Positions 1 through 10,046 of a stretch of 64,000 nt of DNA are shown here, one piece after another. Position 1 is the first letter of the stretch, and every line of letters starts with the position of its first letter. The stretch covers positions 1,488,001 to 1,552,000 of the forward strand of contig NZ_JAFIBU010000001.1 in assembly GCF_017833255.1 (NCBI RefSeq). The letters are read 5' to 3'. The DNA is from Paenibacillus sp. PvR098 (GTDB lineage: Bacteria; Bacillota; Bacilli; Paenibacillales; NBRC-103111). Under the pieces are notes generated by a model that was not told where the DNA came from, made no database searches, and saw nothing but the letters and a program-made list of their open reading frames with translations. A program made the position numbers and the translations under genes.

Positions 1-1240
1 CCACACGGACAAAGAGTTCATTAGCGAATGCGACCTCTTCGGATCCGTGCATTTTCGGTTTAACAATGTAGATGGAGCCTTGAAGTGAATTTCGATATGG
101 ACTGTTCCTCAAAAGATCGTGCTTACCGATAAGGCCCGTCACAACCGCGTCCAAAATTCCTTCTGGAATTTCCTGGCCGTTTCGATCCAAGATCGCATCA
201 ATCGTCATCAAGTGGCCTACGTTACGGACAAACAACAGGGAACGCCCAGGTAAAGTGAACTCCCCTCCTGCAGGGGACGTGTATGACCGATCCGGGTTAA
301 GTGTCCGTGTAATCGAGTTATTTCCCTTCGGGAAGGTCGCCGACAAATTCCCTTTCATCAGGCCTAACCAATTGCTGTACACCAGTACCTTGTCCTCAGC
401 ATCCACAGCGGCAACAGAGTCTTCACAATCCATGATGGTCGTTATCGCGGCTTCCATGAGAATGTCTTTCACGCCAGCTTGATCGGTTTGGCCAATAGGA
501 TGATTGCGGTCAATTTGGATTTCAAAATGAAGCCCATTATTTTGAAACAATATGGCGGAGGGGTTTTCAGGATTTCCCTGATAGCCCACAAGCTTGGAAG
601 TATCCTTGAGTCCTGTAGTTTCTCCATGGGTAAGTGAAACGGTCAATTGACCCTCAACAATCGAATACTTTACGGCTTCCCGATGTGAAGACTCTGCTAA
701 CGGCGCCGCTTGATCGAGAACATTCCTGGCGAAAGCAATAACCTTCTCACCACGAACCGGATTGTAAGCCGCTGTACGCTCAGCGCCTCCTTCATTGTCA
801 ATCGCATCCGTTCCATACAGTGCGTCGTACAGGCTTCCCCAGCGGGCGTTCGCGGCGTTAAGCGCATAACGGGCATTATTGACCGGCACGACTAACTGTG
901 GACCCGCTTGCTGCGCAATTTCATTATCTACCTTTTGGGAGGTAATCTGAAAATCTTCAGCTTCCGGTTCCAGATATCCGATTTCTTCCAAAAAGGATTT
1001 ATACTTTGCGAATTCAAATCCTGTTTTATTATCCTTATGCCATTCATTTATTAATCGTTGTATTTCATCACGTTTATTCAATAAAGCCTTGTTTTTGGGT
1101 GACAAGTCAGTGATCAAGGATTCAAAATCGGACCAGAATCGCTCTTGGTCCAACCCGCTGCCAGGTAACGCTTCGGAATTAATAAAGTGATAAAGAACCG
1201 GAGCAACTTGTACATTTCCTACTTTTACATATTGTTCCAT
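1..1240 (-). CDS. glcB: Malate synthase G, N-terminal part (cut by window edge)
   Basis: This enzyme condenses glyoxylate with acetyl-CoA to give malate. The reverse-strand reading frame is open from the ATG at 1240 to the window edge, about 413 residues of a protein usually near 720. Recognisable malate synthase G stretches include LNAANARWGSLYDALYGTDA near residues 110-130, IMDCEDSVAAVDAEDK, and GRSLLFVRNVGHLMT near residue 330. The start follows AAAGGAG at 7 nt; another in-frame ATG two codons upstream lies too close to that site. The gene follows the FAH-family gene by 24 nt and is probably co-transcribed with it. Glyoxylate could come from the glycolate oxidase at 12.5-15.3 kb (inference). 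The family is certain; the C-terminal half and its catalytic residues lie outside the window. Confidence 0.93.
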   Translation of the reverse strand, partial: MEQYVKVGNVQVAPVLYHFINSEALPGSGLDQERFWSDFESLITDLSPKNKALLNKRDEIQRLINEWHKDNKTGFEFAKYKSFLEEIGYLEPEAEDFQITSQKVDNEIAQQAGPQLVVPVNNARYALNAANARWGSLYDALYGTDAIDNEGGAERTAAYNPVRGEKVIAFARNVLDQAAPLAESSHREAVKYSIVEGQLTVSLTHGETTGLKDTSKLVGYQGNPENPSAILFQNNGLHFEIQIDRNHPIGQTDQAGVKDILMEAAITTIMDCEDSVAAVDAEDKVLVYSNWLGLMKGNLSATFPKGNNSITRTLNPDRSYTSPAGGEFTLPGRSLLFVRNVGHLMTIDAILDRNGQEIPEGILDAVVTGLIGKHDLLRNSPYRNSLQGSIYIVKPKMHGSEEVAFANELFVRV

Positions 1241-1264
1241 GGTCATTCTCCTTTACTCATCAAA

Positions 1265-2029
1265 TTATTGATTCGTGCTCACTTGATTCCTAAGGATTCC
1301 AATCCCTTCAATCTTACAATCAACAACGTCCCCGTCACCGACCATATCCGCTCCATCGGGCGTTCCTGTCAGGATGACATCCCCTGGCATAAGCGTCATA
1401 AAGCTGCTGATGTAGGCTATCATCCGGTCAATTGGCATAATAATGCGTTCCATCGGGCCATCCTGCATGACCGTACCATTCACTTCCGCCTGAATGCGGG
1501 CCGAGCGATAATCAAATTCCGTTTCAATGACTGGGCCAAGTGGACAGAACGTATCAAAGGATTTGCCGATCGTCCAGTGACCCTCCGGATGAAAATAATC
1601 GATAGCCCCAAAATCGTTGGCGACCGTATATCCGAAGATGACGTCATCCGCCTGCTCGGGAGTGATGTTCTTCGTCTCTTTCCCGATGACGACCGCAAGC
1701 TCCGATTCGAACTTGATCTTCTCTGTTCCGTGCGGCAGCAGCACTTGATCTCCCGGACCCACTACCGTGGTCAATGGTTTGAAGAACAGGATGGGCATAT
1801 CCGGAACTGCCGGCTTTTCTACCCCATTACCTACAAAGTTTTTGCCGATGCCGATGATATGCCTGGGCATGATCGGGACATTCAATCGGACATCACCCAG
1901 AGGGAAAGTATTCCCCGTAAAGATCCTGCTTGTGAACATGTCTCCCGTATATTCGCGTACGAAATCGTTTTCAATGATGCCTTTTCGAATCGCCGTATCA
2001 TCGGGAAGGGTAAATCGGACAAGCTTCAT
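1265..2029 (-). CDS. Fumarylacetoacetate hydrolase (FAH) family protein
   Basis: 254 residues, the usual size of short FAH-fold enzymes such as acylpyruvases, oxaloacetate decarboxylases and hydroxyheptadienedioate isomerases. The divalent-metal ligands are visible as FESEL (E108, E110) and ANDFG (D139). The family signature GKSFDTFCPLGP lies near residue 156 and GTPDG near the C-terminus. It would cleave or isomerise a 2-oxo acid product of a degradation pathway; the substrate cannot be read from sequence. The start follows GAGGCGG. It lies 24 nt upstream of malate synthase G and 190 nt downstream of the IclR gene, with a terminator between, so FAH and malate synthase probably form one transcript. 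Confidence 0.88.
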   Translation of the reverse strand: MKLVRFTLPDDTAIRKGIIENDFVREYTGDMFTSRIFTGNTFPLGDVRLNVPIMPRHIIGIGKNFVGNGVEKPAVPDMPILFFKPLTTVVGPGDQVLLPHGTEKIKFESELAVVIGKETKNITPEQADDVIFGYTVANDFGAIDYFHPEGHWTIGKSFDTFCPLGPVIETEFDYRSARIQAEVNGTVMQDGPMERIIMPIDRMIAYISSFMTLMPGDVILTGTPDGADMVGDGDVVDCKIEGIGILRNQVSTNQ

Positions 2030-2130
2030 TTAAATCCGCCTCTCTTGTTCATTATTATGAACGATGTTCTGTATTTTACCTTTGTAAATATCTTCCCATA
2101 ACTTCGAGTTTGTGTCAATGAGATTCTAGC

Positions 2131-2187
2131 AAAAAAAGGCACAACCATTCCTCTCCCCGTAGCCAGAGAACGGGATCGGAATGATTG
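2131..2187 (-). terminator. Rho-independent terminator of the IclR gene
   Basis: On the minus strand an imperfect stem (CAATCATTCC pairing with GGAATGGTTG, plus an inner CCCGT/ACGGG) is followed by seven T residues. It lies between the IclR stop and the FAH start. Confidence 0.8.
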
Positions 2188-2220
2188 CGAAACCTATCTG
2201 CTTCATATGAACTTATATCC

Positions 2221-2970
2221 TTACATACTCGTTGACAACCGCTCCGCCAATGCCCAAATTTCACGCAGCGCTTCCTCCCTTTTTCCATCCCAATGATGGA
2301 TGGGCATGGAGCAGCTCACCGCTGCTACAATCTCGCCGCGCCTACGACGAACCGGTGCAGCAACACAGCAAAATCCCATCACACCTTCTTGAATGTCCAT
2401 CGAATAACCATTGCGGCGAACCGCTTCCAGTTCCTGCAAGAATGCCTCACGGGAACCAATGGTATGGACCGTCACTTTATGCAGCGTTTCCTGCGGAAGT
2501 ATCCGGCGGACCTCGTCAGGGTCCATGTCCGCCATCAATGACTTCCCCAGACCGGTGGCATGTACCGGAAACCGGACGCCCGGCCCAGATACCATCTGTA
2601 CCGGTGATTGCGCCTCCATTTTGGCGAGATACAGCACATCGCTTCCATCCAAACGGGCCAGCTGCACGGATTCCTGAAGCTTTCGCATCACCGGCTCAGC
2701 GGTACGCCGAAATTCTTCAATAAGGTCGAACTGCCTAAAATAAGCGCTCCCAAAATCGCCCACGGTACTCCCCAGAGCAAAAGTCTCATTCCGATCCCGA
2801 TGGATCCACTGCAGACGTTCCATGGTCAAAAGGAGGGAATACAGCGTGCTCTTGCTGATGCCCAAATGCTTGGACAGATCAGAAAGCTTCCATTTGTAAG
2901 GCTCCTCGGTAAGCAGCTTCAGTACCGCATGCGCCCGATCCAAAGCAGGAACGGCGTATTTTTGCTCCAT
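2221..2970 (-). CDS. IclR-family transcriptional regulator
   Basis: 249 residues with the two-domain IclR plan. An N-terminal winged helix-turn-helix (about residues 5-70, with LSDLSKHLGISKSTLYSLL) precedes a GAF-like effector domain (about 80-249, with GLGKSLMADMDP and a late GFCCVAAPV segment). IclR proteins bind small organic acids and control neighbouring catabolic genes. The start follows AAGGA with good spacing. The gene sits upstream of FAH and malate synthase G on the same strand, so these are its likely targets (inference). No clear operator was identified in the 230 nt upstream. Confidence 0.93.
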   Translation of the reverse strand: MEQKYAVPALDRAHAVLKLLTEEPYKWKLSDLSKHLGISKSTLYSLLLTMERLQWIHRDRNETFALGSTVGDFGSAYFRQFDLIEEFRRTAEPVMRKLQESVQLARLDGSDVLYLAKMEAQSPVQMVSGPGVRFPVHATGLGKSLMADMDPDEVRRILPQETLHKVTVHTIGSREAFLQELEAVRRNGYSMDIQEGVMGFCCVAAPVRRRRGEIVAAVSCSMPIHHWDGKREEALREIWALAERLSTSM

Positions 2971-3202
2971 AAGTCCACTTCCTTCGATATAATAAACACT
3001 ATTCGGTATTTCAAACTCAAATTTGACTTAAGCCTATCACGGCTTATCATGACAGTCAATGACTAGGGTCCAATGTCCTAGCGATCCTTATGCTGTGGCT
3101 TCAACGCGAAAAATCGCCGTCCGCGGGAGCGAATAACAACCTTGCCCGTACGTACGACGATTCTGTTGTGATCCAATTCAGAACACTTTAAATAGATCTA
3201 TG

Positions 3203-4471
3203 TTAATGGCTAAAATGCTCTTTGAGAAAATACCCTTCCCTATCAAAAACCATCTCTTCAGGCTCGCCGATGAGCTTAATATGCGGCAGCTCTCTGATTT
3301 CCGGAAGCAGGGCCTCCGACACATACGCATACTTCAGGTGAAGTGTATTAGGCACTCGAACAATCCTCGCTTGAAGAGGATCGACTCCCCAAGTCGACCT
3401 TAAGGCTGCAGCCAGTGCCTCCTTGTCGTTATCGAGCACAATCGGAATCATAGCCCGGTGCAAAAAGGAGCTTGTGATCACATTTTCGTTCATGGCCCTC
3501 AGATCGATTTTATCGAAAAGACGGCGCGTGGTAAGGTCGGCAAGACCTATCCCAAGCGCATTCCCGTGAGACGCCTCGCTGAGATCGCTGGCTATAATGT
3601 ATTTAATTCGCGGGTTTTCGGGTTCCTTCTCACCCAAAATCCGTATACGGCCGATGATGTTCGTATCCATTCCCGTGCCGCTGTAATTTTTTCCTATTTC
3701 ATCTACGACCAGCACGTCGATATCCTCAACCGGCAGCTTGGGCATCAGACTTTTGGAGACCTTCAACAACTCGCTTTCCCGAGCTGCGATCAGATTGGTT
3801 GGAATAGCTTCGATGATGGCCGTCTGGTCGAAGGCGTTCTCAACGATGCCCATGCCGAATAGTACATTGACTTGTTCCAAAACCACCTGACCGACCTCAG
3901 GCATGATGTCGCGAATGCCATGAATCCCTTGTGTATGCAGCAGCAGCGCCTGCTTATGTTTGCCTATCCCGATGGCAGCCATTTTCATGAGTCCGCTTTC
4001 AATCCATTGGGATGATTTGAAATCCGTGTGGACTTTGATTCGCCCCACCAGAATGACTCCATCACTGGCCAAAATATGTTGATCTGCATGAACCGGCATG
4101 CCATCGGCTGTCTCACCAATTCGGGTAACGTCCATAGAGGATAGAATAGGAGCCTCACAGTAATCCTCCGTAATCCCCAAGCTGTGAAGGATCTCAACCT
4201 GCCCCCCTGCGGTGGCTCCGCCATGACTTCCCATCGTTGGAATAATGCGCGGCTGCGCCCCCAGGCTTTTTAAGGCTCTAGCCATCGTCCGAATGATCAG
4301 AGCAATGTTAGCGATTCCCCGGCTTCCGGCAGTAATCGCCACTTTCATGCCCGGTTGAATGCGATTAGACAATTGAATGATATCCAGTTGTCTTTTTACT
4401 TCCGCCTCAATGTCTTCAATCACTGGACCCGTGAACGTTTGTTTAATCTTCACAAGCTTTGGTAATGCCAT
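3203..4471 (-). CDS. LarA-like protein with lactate racemase N-terminal domain (DUF2088)
   Basis: 422 residues, about the length of LarA-type nickel-pincer racemases. The N-terminal part resembles the DUF2088 domain: TMGSHGGATAGG with H83 and GRIKVHTDF before a conserved glycine/lysine/histidine stretch (MAAIGIGKHKQ). LarA uses a pyridinium nickel cofactor to racemise lactate; many homologues act on other 2-hydroxy acids or are uncharacterised. No larB, larC or larE gene is in the window, so cofactor supply is not explained here. It follows the histidinol-dehydrogenase-like gene by 66 nt and probably ends the LacI-headed transcript. Family assignment is good; activity is unknown. Confidence 0.8.
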   Translation of the reverse strand: MALPKLVKIKQTFTGPVIEDIEAEVKRQLDIIQLSNRIQPGMKVAITAGSRGIANIALIIRTMARALKSLGAQPRIIPTMGSHGGATAGGQVEILHSLGITEDYCEAPILSSMDVTRIGETADGMPVHADQHILASDGVILVGRIKVHTDFKSSQWIESGLMKMAAIGIGKHKQALLLHTQGIHGIRDIMPEVGQVVLEQVNVLFGMGIVENAFDQTAIIEAIPTNLIAARESELLKVSKSLMPKLPVEDIDVLVVDEIGKNYSGTGMDTNIIGRIRILGEKEPENPRIKYIIASDLSEASHGNALGIGLADLTTRRLFDKIDLRAMNENVITSSFLHRAMIPIVLDNDKEALAAALRSTWGVDPLQARIVRVPNTLHLKYAYVSEALLPEIRELPHIKLIGEPEEMVFDREGYFLKEHFSH

Positions 4472-4537
4472 CGTATGGTTCCTCCCTAACCTGGCCGCAT
4501 CGGCTTTAGGATCTGAAGCTTGACTAGATCGCTTCTA

Positions 4538-5839
4538 TTACATTACGCCGGTTTCTGCCCTACTAGGCGTTTGATACCGACGCACCCGTAAAAGAGCCTG
4601 TTCTTTATGTCCCATAAAATTCTCCAGATGACACAGCCGGGCGGCATATTCTCCAATGAATACACTAGCTTCCGGCGTACACTTTTGATAAGTGCAGGTT
4701 TTCATAAATTTGCCTACCCAAAGTCCTCCGGTGTAGCGTGCTGCCCCTTTGGTGGGAAGTGTATGATTGGTACCTATGACTTTATCACCATAGGCCACAT
4801 TTGTCTCCGGTCCAAGAAACAGTGCGCCGTAATTCGTCATATGTTCAAGAAAATATTTTGGGTTCTTAGTGAGAACCTCCACATGCTCATAAGCCAATTT
4901 ATCCGCTTCATGAAGTGCTTCTGCTTCATTTTCCACCAAAATAATGATTCCATTATCCTCCCAGGCTACTCGCGCTACATCTGCCGTTGGAAGGACGGCT
5001 AATTGCCGTTCGATTTCCTTAAGAGTTTCCTTGGCCAGTGTTTCCGATGTGGTGATGACAGCTCCTGGTGAAGTAGGACCGTGTTCCGCTTGACCAAGGA
5101 TGTCGCAGGCCACCATTTCCGCATCGGCTGTCTCATCCGCTATGACTAAGATCTCCGTTGGTCCGGCAAGCAGGTCAATTCCGACATGTCCAAAAAGCTG
5201 TCTTTTGGCTTCAGCCACATAAGCGTTCCCAGGCCCTACGAGCATATCGACAGGTGCTATGGTTTCCGTCCCCAGCGCCATCGCCGCCATGGCCTGAACC
5301 CCTCCCACAATATAAATCTCATCTGCACCAGCCAATGCCATAGCAGCCACCGTGTCCTCAGGAATTTGGCCGTTGATTGGAGGGGTGCAGGCAATAACAC
5401 GTTTGACTCCAGCTACCTTGGCTGTCAAAATACTCATATGTGCCGATGCAACCAAAGGATAACGACCGCCAGGGATATAACAGCCCGCGCTGTTGACAGG
5501 AATATTCTTATGGCCTAGGATCACCCCGGGGATCGTCTCCACTTCAATATCTTTAATGGAAGCTAGCTGTTCCTGGGCAAACCGACGGATTTGAGTCTGT
5601 GCGAATGTAATATCATGAATGGTTTGTTCTGAAACCTTTTTCATGATTTCCTCGATTTCCGACTCGGATAAGCGTAAGCTGGCAGGAGACCATTGATCGA
5701 ATTTTTCAGATAGCTCTCGAACCGCCGCGTCACCGTTGTTCGCTACTTCATCAATGATTTTTCGCACTGTCTCAACTACTTGGGCTTGAGCCTTGAGCTG
5801 CTCTTCTTTGCTTTTACCGGTTTTCAAATATTTCGCCAT
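4538..5839 (-). CDS. Histidinol dehydrogenase-like NAD-dependent dehydrogenase
   Basis: 433 residues from the ATG at 5839, chosen because GGAGG sits 8 nt upstream; a longer frame starts at 5854. Residues matching HisD catalytic and zinc sites are present: Q250 and H253 (GQAEHGP), E319-H320 (AYEHVEVL), D352 and H359 in [13 protein letters not shown], and a late His in NFMGHKEQ. HisD oxidises an alcohol through an aldehyde to an acid with two NAD. No other histidine gene is nearby and the neighbours are a carboxylate transporter, a LacI regulator and a LarA-like protein. A catabolic dehydrogenase of the type represented by sulfopropanediol dehydrogenase HpsN is therefore more likely than histidine biosynthesis. 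The substrate is not determined. Confidence 0.85.
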   Translation of the reverse strand: MAKYLKTGKSKEEQLKAQAQVVETVRKIIDEVANNGDAAVRELSEKFDQWSPASLRLSESEIEEIMKKVSEQTIHDITFAQTQIRRFAQEQLASIKDIEVETIPGVILGHKNIPVNSAGCYIPGGRYPLVASAHMSILTAKVAGVKRVIACTPPINGQIPEDTVAAMALAGADEIYIVGGVQAMAAMALGTETIAPVDMLVGPGNAYVAEAKRQLFGHVGIDLLAGPTEILVIADETADAEMVACDILGQAEHGPTSPGAVITTSETLAKETLKEIERQLAVLPTADVARVAWEDNGIIILVENEAEALHEADKLAYEHVEVLTKNPKYFLEHMTNYGALFLGPETNVAYGDKVIGTNHTLPTKGAARYTGGLWVGKFMKTCTYQKCTPEASVFIGEYAARLCHLENFMGHKEQALLRVRRYQTPSRAETGVM

Positions 5840-5882
5840 GATATTCGCCTCCATTATTGAGGTAATTTTACCATTAACTTCC

Positions 5883-6887
5883 TTATTGCTTACTTGGCCG
5901 GCCGGTTGTCTTACGTATATTCAGTTCTGGCTGAAGCACAATCTGGATCGACTGCTTCGGCATACCTTTTTGTTCGATCATCTCAATCAAGTTTTCAGCC
6001 GCAATTTCACCCATACCAAATCTAAGGTTTCCAACCGTGGTTAATTGAATGGCATGATGAGTAGCCATACTGATATGATCCATGCCTGCCAGACTAATGT
6101 CCTCCGGTATCCGCAGCCCCATGGAGAGTATGGCGTCCATACAGGAAAACGCGATCGCAGTCGACCCGCAGATGATAGCTGTAGGCCGGTTATTCATGTG
6201 CATCAGCTTCAGAGTTACCTTTTCAACCTCGGTCGGTTTCGTGTCAATAATATGGACCATCCCCGGCTCAATCCGGATTCCCGCCTCATTCATGACCTTT
6301 TCAAACCCAATTTTACGCTCGTAGTGTGTCGAAACATTGATATCCCCGGAAATATAGGCAACTTTATTGTGACCCAAATCGAGAATATGACGGGTAATGA
6401 TTTCTCCGGCCAATTCATTGTCCAGAACTACATAATTTCCCCCGCTACGCGGCCGTCTGTTAAACAGCATATAGGGAATTCCGGACTTCTCCATCTCCTC
6501 AAATATGGGGTCTTCCAACTTAATAGATGACATCAGAATGCCATCTACCGTATTTCCTCTGATCGAATTCATAACATCGCCTAGGGTCATCGCCTCTTCA
6601 AAATAAACCATCGTCTTATACCCGCGGTTGGTAGCAAAATTAACAATCGAGGTGGTCGTTTCTACATAGAAACCGTTATAAAGGGTTCCCGTGATCAGTG
6701 CGATTGTTCTTGTGCTGTTGGTGACAAGACTGCGTGCGATCAGATTCGGCTGATAGTTCAACTCCGTCATCGCACGCAAAACGGCATCACGTGTTTCAGG
6801 TTTAACGCTTTCAGGATTATTGAGTACCCGGGAAACCGTGGATTGGGAAACACCAGCTGCCTTTGCAACGTCTTTTGAGGATACCAT
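5883..6887 (-). CDS. LacI/GalR-family transcriptional regulator
   Basis: 334 residues. The N-terminal LacI helix-turn-helix is clear ([20 protein letters not shown]), followed by the hinge helix [11 protein letters not shown] periplasmic-binding-protein-like effector domain fills the rest and carries [12 protein letters not shown] near residue 268. Its promoter carries the palindrome ATGAATACGTATTTAT right at the -10 element, which suggests autorepression. Close copies lie upstream of the FAD oxidoreductase and of tctC, so it probably represses the whole 3.2-11.6 kb locus until its ligand, a pathway substrate, is present (inference). Confidence 0.95.
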   Translation of the reverse strand: MVSSKDVAKAAGVSQSTVSRVLNNPESVKPETRDAVLRAMTELNYQPNLIARSLVTNSTRTIALITGTLYNGFYVETTTSIVNFATNRGYKTMVYFEEAMTLGDVMNSIRGNTVDGILMSSIKLEDPIFEEMEKSGIPYMLFNRRPRSGGNYVVLDNELAGEIITRHILDLGHNKVAYISGDINVSTHYERKIGFEKVMNEAGIRIEPGMVHIIDTKPTEVEKVTLKLMHMNNRPTAIICGSTAIAFSCMDAILSMGLRIPEDISLAGMDHISMATHHAIQLTTVGNLRFGMGEIAAENLIEMIEQKGMPKQSIQIVLQPELNIRKTTGRPSKQ

Positions 6888-6918
6888 TAGCCTTTCATCT
6901 TCCCCCTGCCGATCATAA

Positions 6919-6934
6919 ATGAATACGTATTTAT
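6919..6934. promoter_or_regulatory. Probable LacI operator at its own promoter
   Basis: ATGAATACGTATTTAT is a near-perfect palindrome centred at 6926/6927 with one mismatch. It overlaps the -10 element of the LacI gene promoter. The same motif recurs at 8464 and 11785. Confidence 0.7.
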
Positions 6935-6958
6935 ACTTAAAAGTATATATCTTGTCTA
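6930..6958 (-). promoter_or_regulatory. Sigma-A-type promoter of the LacI gene
   Basis: On the minus strand a -35 TAGACA (6953-6958) and a -10 TATAAA (6930-6935) are 17 nt apart. The -10 overlaps the palindromic operator. Confidence 0.6.
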
Positions 6959-7006
6959 TATCATTGTCTATTCATTTCAGCAGGTTTGGGCTTGCTTTCC
7001 TCTTAT

Positions 7007-7038
7007 GAAAAACCGCTCGTTTGGATGAGCGGTTTTTC
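7007..7038 (-). terminator. Terminator after the FAD oxidoreductase gene
   Basis: A perfect 12-bp stem, GAAAAACCGCTC / GAGCGGTTTTTC, with an 8-nt loop, 17 nt past the stop codon. It separates the tct-FAD transcript from the LacI gene. Confidence 0.85.
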
Positions 7039-7055
7039 ATACAGGAAGCTTCTTA

Positions 7056-8423
7056 TTAGCTGTGGTTTGAGATTTGCTCCGGTGTTCCCAAAGGAATATG
7101 GTTCCGGGATACTTCGCGTTGAATGTCTTCAACAGGAACTTCGCGGGGCAAGACGCCATTTTTGGCGGCATAAGCTGCCGCTATAGCCGCAGCCTCACCT
7201 GTCATTGTGCATGCAGGAACATTCCGGGTCGAACCAAAGGCGATCTCATCTACCGAAATGCATCGGCCGGCAACCAGCAGTCCCTCAATGCCTTTAGGAA
7301 CGAGGCAGCGGAATGGAATGCCATATCCATTTCCGACGTTATCCATAATCGCTCTTACACCGCCGGGCTCGTGAACGTCAACCGGGCTGTTGCATAAACC
7401 AATCGCATCTTCAAATCGCGCTTCATTTCTTACATCATGTTCCGTCAGAATGTAGTCACCAACGATTCTACGCGTTTCTCTTATGCCCAATTTTGGAGCC
7501 ACTTCAAGGAAAATAGCGTTGTCGAAGCCCCGTACGTATTTCTTTAAGAAATCAAACACACTGTACGCTTGTTTACGGATTTCAATCTCAGCTCGAGTCA
7601 AGTCACGCGCGTTTAATCCGTTGCCATGCACCCGGGTCACGTTGATACTCAATTCACCTGGAATAAGTGCGCCTTTAAGTGTCATATGGTCTTTGGGGAC
7701 GATCCAGTTGAATCCGTCTTCTATGGCTTTTTCGATTCGTTTCGTCAAGCCGGTGGCAAAAAAGATCAAAGCGTAGTCTTCGTTGGTTGCCCCCTCTTTT
7801 TCCGGAACGACCAACTCCCACATATCATCCATATTTTCTTTAAAGTCCTGGGCTACGGCAGGGATATCTACATTTAGTACTCTAAAATAAGAAGTAATCG
7901 GTTGGGTAAGTCCGTCTTGCGGTCGTCCGAGCATGAATTCAGCCCCCGCCAGCTCCGCCACATCTCCGTCCCCGGATGAGTCAATCACCACATCCGCCAG
8001 AATCAGCTGGTTTCCGGATTTGGTGCGAATATGAATCCCCTTCACCTTGTTCCCTTCACGAACGACATCCGTAACCGCTGCATGAAGGAGAACTTCAACG
8101 CCCGCCTCCTCGATCGTTTCTATGATCACGCGCTGCATGACTTCAGCATCGAATACGCCCGTATATTTCCCCCAATAGGAGCTTCGGACTTGATCGTCCG
8201 CCCCTTTATATCCCGCAGCACGGGTAATGAGTTCTTTAAATATCCCTCCTTCAATTAAACCCGTTGGTTTCGTCAGTCGACCTCCCGTTACAAGACCTCC
8301 TAAAACTCCGCTTCCTTCTACAAGCAATGTTTTCACGCCTTGACGCGCTGCCCGAATGGAAGCGACAATCCCTGTAACTCCGGCACCGACAACAACCACA
8401 TCATATTTTCCGAATAATTCCAT
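7056..8423 (-). CDS. FAD-dependent oxidoreductase
   Basis: 455 residues. An N-terminal Rossmann FAD-binding motif (VVVGAGVTGIVASIRAARQG, residues about 10-29) is followed by an acidic strand end (TLLVEGS) and a GGLVTGG segment typical of FAD_oxidored-type proteins. A C-terminal FAD contact (GLLVAGRCISVDEIAFG) lies near residue 390. These soluble flavoproteins dehydrogenate or rearrange organic substrates; the reaction here is not known. The gene starts 99 nt after tctA and has its own copy of the LacI-type palindrome 40 nt upstream. It is followed by a strong terminator. The context links it to the compound imported by TctABC. Confidence 0.85.
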   Translation of the reverse strand: MELFGKYDVVVVGAGVTGIVASIRAARQGVKTLLVEGSGVLGGLVTGGRLTKPTGLIEGGIFKELITRAAGYKGADDQVRSSYWGKYTGVFDAEVMQRVIIETIEEAGVEVLLHAAVTDVVREGNKVKGIHIRTKSGNQLILADVVIDSSGDGDVAELAGAEFMLGRPQDGLTQPITSYFRVLNVDIPAVAQDFKENMDDMWELVVPEKEGATNEDYALIFFATGLTKRIEKAIEDGFNWIVPKDHMTLKGALIPGELSINVTRVHGNGLNARDLTRAEIEIRKQAYSVFDFLKKYVRGFDNAIFLEVAPKLGIRETRRIVGDYILTEHDVRNEARFEDAIGLCNSPVDVHEPGGVRAIMDNVGNGYGIPFRCLVPKGIEGLLVAGRCISVDEIAFGSTRNVPACTMTGEAAAIAAAYAAKNGVLPREVPVEDIQREVSRNHIPLGTPEQISNHS

Positions 8424-8463
8424 CTCTAAAACACTCCTTATCGCTATTTGATTTAAATTTCAT

Positions 8464-8477
8464 TGAATACGTATTCA
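8464..8477. promoter_or_regulatory. Probable LacI operator upstream of the FAD oxidoreductase gene
   Basis: A perfect 14-bp palindrome TGAATACGTATTCA between tctA and the FAD oxidoreductase gene, matching the sites at 6919 and 11785. Confidence 0.7.
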
Positions 8478-8522
8478 TTTTCAGGGGCGAAAGACCCTGC
8501 TCTCCTCCGCCCGAGCTGAATT

Positions 8523-10028
8523 TTAGATCTCAACATCGCTTGCAAGCATGGATCTCTTTTTCCTGATTTCAGTAATGATACTAAAGGCTAGAATGACTAA
8601 GGTGATCAAAATAAGAACAGCGGAAATCGGTCTTTCGAAAAAGATTAAAAAACCATTCTCAGAGATTTTCAAGGATCTTAACAACGATGATTCAATTTCT
8701 TTGCCCAAAACAAAGGTCAAAACAGCAGGAGCCAGCGGGTAATCCATCTTTTTCATGAAGTACCCGATAATCCCGAAGGTGAGCATGACGCCAACGTTCC
8801 ATAAATCGTTATTGACACTATAAGCCCCGATCATAGAAACGATGAGAATGAAAGGAAATAAAAGCTTATACGGGACTAACGCGATTTTGCCCCATAGCCC
8901 TGCTAAAGGAAGATTCATAATCAGGAGTATCAAATTTCCGATAAACATACTCGCAATGACGGCCCATACAAAGTCGCCGTTGCTTTGAAAAAGGGTCGGT
9001 CCCGGTGTTAGACCGTGCATAATAAACGCGCCTAAAAGCACAGCCACAGTAGGAGAGCTCGGCAAGCCTAAGGTAAACAACGGAATCAACGCCGCACCGC
9101 TATATGCATTGTTTGCCGTTTCCGGTCCTGCAACCCCTTCAATAGCCCCTTTCCCAAATCGGGAAGGGTCCTTGGCGAATTTCTTTTCAGCCGAATACGA
9201 GAGAAGTGATGCAATAACGGCATTCGCTCCCGGGATCAGTCCCAAGAAAAGCCCTATGCCGGTTCCCCTTGAAATGGACTTTATCGCAGGCTTCCACTCG
9301 CCTTTATCCGGAAGCAATCCCTTAATTTTCGGTATTTTATCCGCAGTGGCAGCATTCTCAGCACTCATTAATATTTCAGAAATACCGAACAATCCCATCG
9401 CCACGACGACAAAATCAAATCCATTCATCAATTCCAGGTGACCAAAGGAAAACCGGATCGTACCGGAAACTGGGTCCATGCCAATCAAAGATAAGATCAA
9501 TCCAAAAACGGCGGCAACCAACCCGCGCACGATTGATTTTCCCATCAAACCTACCAACATCATGAGTCCCATCATCATAAGAGCGAAGAACTCGGGCGGT
9601 CCAAAACTTAACGCATATTGAGCAAGTGGAGGTCCTATAAAGCTAAGTCCGATAATGGCAATGGTTCCTCCGATAAATGAACCGATCGCCGCAATCCCCA
9701 GGGCTGTTCCGGCCCTGCCCTGCTTCGCCATTTGATGACCATCAATACAAGTGATAACCGAGGCGGCTTCGCCGGGAGTGTTAATTAAGACCGACGTTAC
9801 CGTTCCGCCATACATGGAACCGTAAAATATTCCCGACAACAAAATGATGGCAGGTACCGGATCCATTCCAAACGTAATCGGCAGTAAAATCGCCGTCCCC
9901 GCCGTCGGACCTAATCCCGGCATCACGCCGACCAGCATCCCTACGGTAACTCCCAATAAGCAATAAAGCAGGTTCGACCAAGTGGCAGCCGTCTCGAAAC
10001 CCTGTACCAGTTGAAGAAATGTCTCCAT
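8523..10028 (-). CDS. tctA: Tripartite tricarboxylate transporter large permease TctA
   Basis: 501 residues and highly hydrophobic, about 12 membrane segments. It carries TctA signatures: GVMPGLGPTAGTA near residue 37, GSMYGGTVTSVLINTPGE near residue 70, and a second GLFLGLIPGANAV near residue 255. TctA is the membrane channel of TTT-family secondary transporters that import citrate-like or other carboxylates with a periplasmic-type binding protein. It lies 18 nt downstream of tctB in the order C-B-A. The start follows AAAAGGGGGAAGGAA. Confidence 0.96.
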   Translation of the reverse strand: METFLQLVQGFETAATWSNLLYCLLGVTVGMLVGVMPGLGPTAGTAILLPITFGMDPVPAIILLSGIFYGSMYGGTVTSVLINTPGEAASVITCIDGHQMAKQGRAGTALGIAAIGSFIGGTIAIIGLSFIGPPLAQYALSFGPPEFFALMMMGLMMLVGLMGKSIVRGLVAAVFGLILSLIGMDPVSGTIRFSFGHLELMNGFDFVVVAMGLFGISEILMSAENAATADKIPKIKGLLPDKGEWKPAIKSISRGTGIGLFLGLIPGANAVIASLLSYSAEKKFAKDPSRFGKGAIEGVAGPETANNAYSGAALIPLFTLGLPSSPTVAVLLGAFIMHGLTPGPTLFQSNGDFVWAVIASMFIGNLILLIMNLPLAGLWGKIALVPYKLLFPFILIVSMIGAYSVNNDLWNVGVMLTFGIIGYFMKKMDYPLAPAVLTFVLGKEIESSLLRSLKISENGFLIFFERPISAVLILITLVILAFSIITEIRKKRSMLASDVEI

Positions 10029-10046
10029 TTCCTTCCCCCTTTTGTC

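Noticed and set aside
1187-2101. 304-codon plus-strand frame opposite the FAH gene
   Set aside because: It is antisense to a clear FAH-family gene, has no ribosome site and no recognisable domain.
4538-5839. Biosynthetic histidinol dehydrogenase HisD
   Set aside because: Catalytic residues match, but no other his gene is near and the context is catabolic with a LacI regulator.
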